DNA from: Actinomycetes bacterium
GTDB taxonomy: Bacteria > Actinomycetota > Thermoleophilia > Solirubrobacterales > JACPNS01
NCBI GenBank assembly: GCA_023404495.1
Contig: JAEYBE010000040.1
Span: forward strand, 1-8,022
Length of the DNA stretch: 8,022 bases
Direction of reading: 5' to 3'
The notes under the pieces are model-generated. The model saw nothing but the letters and a program-made list of their open reading frames with translations, was not told where the DNA came from and made no database searches. Below, one piece after another: positions 6,156 through 8,022 of this stretch. How positions within the stretch are numbered: the first letter of the stretch is position 1; the number at the start of each line of letters is the position of its first letter. The position numbers were made by a program, and so were the translations under genes.

Positions 6156-7538
6156 ATGTCGCGCAAGAGAAAATCCAACAACAGGGTCAAGACTCCGGTC
6201 TACAAGGGAAAGTTCCGCCAGAAAGAGGCGGAGCGACTGCTTTGGCGGGCCGGATTCGGACCCAAGCCCGGAGACGTCGCGCGGCTCAAGAAGCTCGGCA
6301 TGAAACGCGCGGTCGCGAGCCTTGTCAACCACAAGGGTGCGACGAGGCTGGTCGGGCCCGCCCCCAAGCTTGAAGATCCGCTGAGTCCCAAGGACATCTG
6401 GGGACACGACCACATCTGGTGGCTCGACCGGATGGTCCGCAGCAACAATCCGCTGCAGGAGCGCATGACTCTGATCTGGCACGACTGGTTCGCGACCTCA
6501 GACGACGGGGTCGGCAGCCAGAAGTTGATGATCCGCCAGAACGAGTTCTTCCGCAAGAACGCGCTCGGCTCGTTTCGCTCCATGCTGCTCGGCGTGACCA
6601 AAGACCCGGCGATGTTGATCTGGCTCTCCGGTAACCAGAACACGAAGTGGTCGCCCAATGAGAACTACGGGCGCGAGCTGATGGAGCTCTTCTCGCTGGG
6701 CGCCAACGCGCGCTACACCGAGGACGACGTCCGCCAACAGGCGCGTGCCCTGACCGGCTGGACCAACGATTGGCGCGAGGGCGTCGGGTACACGGACTTC
6801 CACTTCGACAAGCGGTTGCACGACACCGGCACGAAGAGGATCTTCGGCAAGAAGGGCAACTTCGACTGGCAGGATGCGTGCAACCTCTGCATCAAGCACC
6901 CCGACCACGCCCAGTTCTTTGTCAAGAAGCTCTGGAGCTATTTCATTCCGGTTGAACTCAAGGGCAAGGATCTGCGGACGTTCAAGCGGCTCTATGTGCG
7001 CAGCGGCTATCGCGTAAAGCCGGTGGTGCAGGCGATTCTCATGCACCCGGCGTTCTACAAGGGGCCGTCAATGGTCAAGCCGCCGATCGTCTTCACGGCG
7101 GGACTTATGCGCGCTCAGGGCGTGGGGATCACCTCGGACGCGTGGGCGTGGCTGTCCGACCAGACCGGCCAGCGCCTATTTCGCCCGCCGAACGTCTCCG
7201 GATGGAATGACAATGCCTGGCTTGACACCGGAACCTTCCGAGGGCGCTGGGACGTCACGCGCCACGCCTGCGACGACGCGATTCTCGACCCCGGCGACGA
7301 CGCGCTCGTCGATGCCTATCCAGCCGACGAGACGCCCGAGCAGGCGCTCGAGAAGGTGCTGGCCTTCTGGGGCAATCCCAGCGTCAGCGGGGCAACGCGA
7401 TCGGTGTTGCTCGATTTTGCGACCAAAGCCGGCGCGCAGGCCGACGGGGCCAACTGGAAGCGGCGCTCCTACCGAGTGATGCGGCAGAACGCGATGCGAA
7501 CGCTTCTGGCGATGAGCCCCGACCATCAGACCTCATGA
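6156..7538 (+). CDS. DUF1800 domain protein
   Basis: A 460-residue protein recognised as DUF1800, biochemical function unknown. Family landmarks in order: AERLLWRAGFGPKPGDVARL (25-44), ERMTLIWHDWFATS (102-115), NENYGRELMELFSLG (168-182), EDDVRQQARALTGW (189-202), the DFHFDKRLHDTGTKRIFG segment (214-231), HPDHAQFFVKKLWSYF (248-263), AILMHPAFY (293-301) and LFRPPNVSGW (341-350). The first 20 residues are rich in Lys/Arg with no hydrophobic stretch, so there is no Sec or Tat signal, and the TAG directly before the ATG rules out a longer form. Cys242, Cys245, His248 and His251 are spaced as in a possible metal site. It overlaps the downstream DUF1501 gene by four bases (ATGA), which implies translational coupling and a shared role. 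DUF1800 and DUF1501 genes are commonly paired in many bacterial phyla. Export together with its Tat-bearing partner is a possible explanation for the missing signal. Confidence 0.92.
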   Translation: MSRKRKSNNRVKTPVYKGKFRQKEAERLLWRAGFGPKPGDVARLKKLGMKRAVASLVNHKGATRLVGPAPKLEDPLSPKDIWGHDHIWWLDRMVRSNNPLQERMTLIWHDWFATSDDGVGSQKLMIRQNEFFRKNALGSFRSMLLGVTKDPAMLIWLSGNQNTKWSPNENYGRELMELFSLGANARYTEDDVRQQARALTGWTNDWREGVGYTDFHFDKRLHDTGTKRIFGKKGNFDWQDACNLCIKHPDHAQFFVKKLWSYFIPVELKGKDLRTFKRLYVRSGYRVKPVVQAILMHPAFYKGPSMVKPPIVFTAGLMRAQGVGITSDAWAWLSDQTGQRLFRPPNVSGWNDNAWLDTGTFRGRWDVTRHACDDAILDPGDDALVDAYPADETPEQALEKVLAFWGNPSVSGATRSVLLDFATKAGAQADGANWKRRSYRVMRQNAMRTLLAMSPDHQTS

Positions 7539-8022
7539 GCAACCGACCACAAAAGCAAGCCTGCGAGGAGTTCAACCGGGCCCAGCTGCTCCGCGACGCG
7601 GCGGCGACCGCCGGAAACGGCCTGCCGGCGATCGAGGCCGGGATGCCCACTCCCGCGGGCACGGGACTCTCGCGCCGCAGCTTCCTGCTGCGCAGCGGCG
7701 CGTTCATGCTCACCCTCTACGGCGCGATGCACCTCGACCCACGCAGGCTCGGCGAGGCGATCGCCGAAGCGGCAGCCGGGCCGCCCGATCCGGTTCTCGT
7801 GTCGGTGTACTTGGAGGGCGGCGCTGACTCCCTCTCCCTGCTTGCGCCCGTTGAAGACCCGATCTACCGCAGGCTGCGCCCGACACTTGCGCTCTCGCCG
7901 GATGCCGGAACGCCCTTCGCCGACGACACCCGGCTGCGCTGGAACCCGGCCGCTGACTCGCTGCGGGTCCTGCACGACGAGAACAAGCTGTCGGTTGCGC
8001 CATCGATCGGTTACGACCACCC
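7535..8022 (+). CDS. DUF1501 family protein with Tat signal, N-terminal part (runs off right edge)
   Basis: An ATG at 7535 opens a frame of 162 codons with no stop before the edge. Residues 1-45 are a long polar leader; residues 46-52 (SRRSFLL) are a twin-arginine motif, followed by a moderately hydrophobic stretch LRSGAFMLTLYGAM (52-65), together a plausible Tat export signal. The mature part begins with DPVLVSVYLEGGADSLSLLAP (about 85-105), then YRRLRPTLALSP (111-122), which is the typical opening of DUF1501. That family belongs to the alkaline-phosphatase-like superfamily, but no specific reaction is established. The start codon lies within the ATGA overlap with the DUF1800 stop. The leader before the twin arginines is unusually long; an internal start at ATG codon 37 (7643) would give a more normal length, but the coupled ATG is favoured by position. 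Confidence 0.9.
   Translation, partial: MSNRPQKQACEEFNRAQLLRDAAATAGNGLPAIEAGMPTPAGTGLSRRSFLLRSGAFMLTLYGAMHLDPRRLGEAIAEAAAGPPDPVLVSVYLEGGADSLSLLAPVEDPIYRRLRPTLALSPDAGTPFADDTRLRWNPAADSLRVLHDENKLSVAPSIGYDH

Noticed and set aside
6498..7046. A 182-codon minus-strand open frame inside the DUF1800 gene
   Set aside because: It is antisense to conserved DUF1800 motifs and has no recognisable protein features.
7526..8020. A minus-strand open frame opposite the DUF1501 gene
   Set aside because: The plus-strand frame from 7535 has a Tat motif and the DUF1501 opening; the minus frame has Arg-rich composition and no motif.

Overview
The window is high-GC DNA (about 60-65% by eye), gene-dense, and probably from an actinobacterium. 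Four things suggest this: the gene order dapA-rnj-ftsK-HTH-cinA, which resembles the dapA/rnj/ftsK/clgR/cinA neighbourhood known in Actinobacteria; a DUF3052 protein with the GLVDNKVCAVD signature; a CinA N-terminus of the TGTEV...RIVDRNG type; and promoter-like hexamers placed as for leaderless transcripts. A deep lineage such as Thermoleophilia/Solirubrobacterales fits best from memory, but this cannot be confirmed from the window.

Left part, minus strand, read from 5594 down to 1: dapA (4-hydroxy-tetrahydrodipicolinate synthase) overlaps rnj (ribonuclease J) by 4 bases. It is followed by ftsK (DNA translocase), a small RodZ-like HTH-plus-membrane-anchor protein, and the first 24 codons of cinA, which runs off the left edge. 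Gaps are 4 bases of overlap, then 34, 43 and 26 bases, so one co-transcribed block is likely. A TATATA element in front of the HTH gene may add an internal start. The block joins lysine/cell-wall precursor synthesis, RNA processing and decay, chromosome segregation and cell-shape or division functions.

Right part, plus strand: a DUF3052 gene diverges from dapA across only 42 bases. After a 111-base gap comes a DUF1800 gene, then a DUF1501 gene that overlaps it by 4 bases (ATGA) and runs off the right edge. The DUF1501 protein carries a clear twin-arginine (Tat) motif, while the DUF1800 protein has no signal peptide and no room for a longer N-terminus. DUF1800/DUF1501 pairs are widespread and of unknown function, and this is the least understood part of the window.

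No RNA genes, CRISPR arrays, insertion sequences, attachment sites or strong intrinsic terminators were seen. No stretch over 300 bases lacks a gene.
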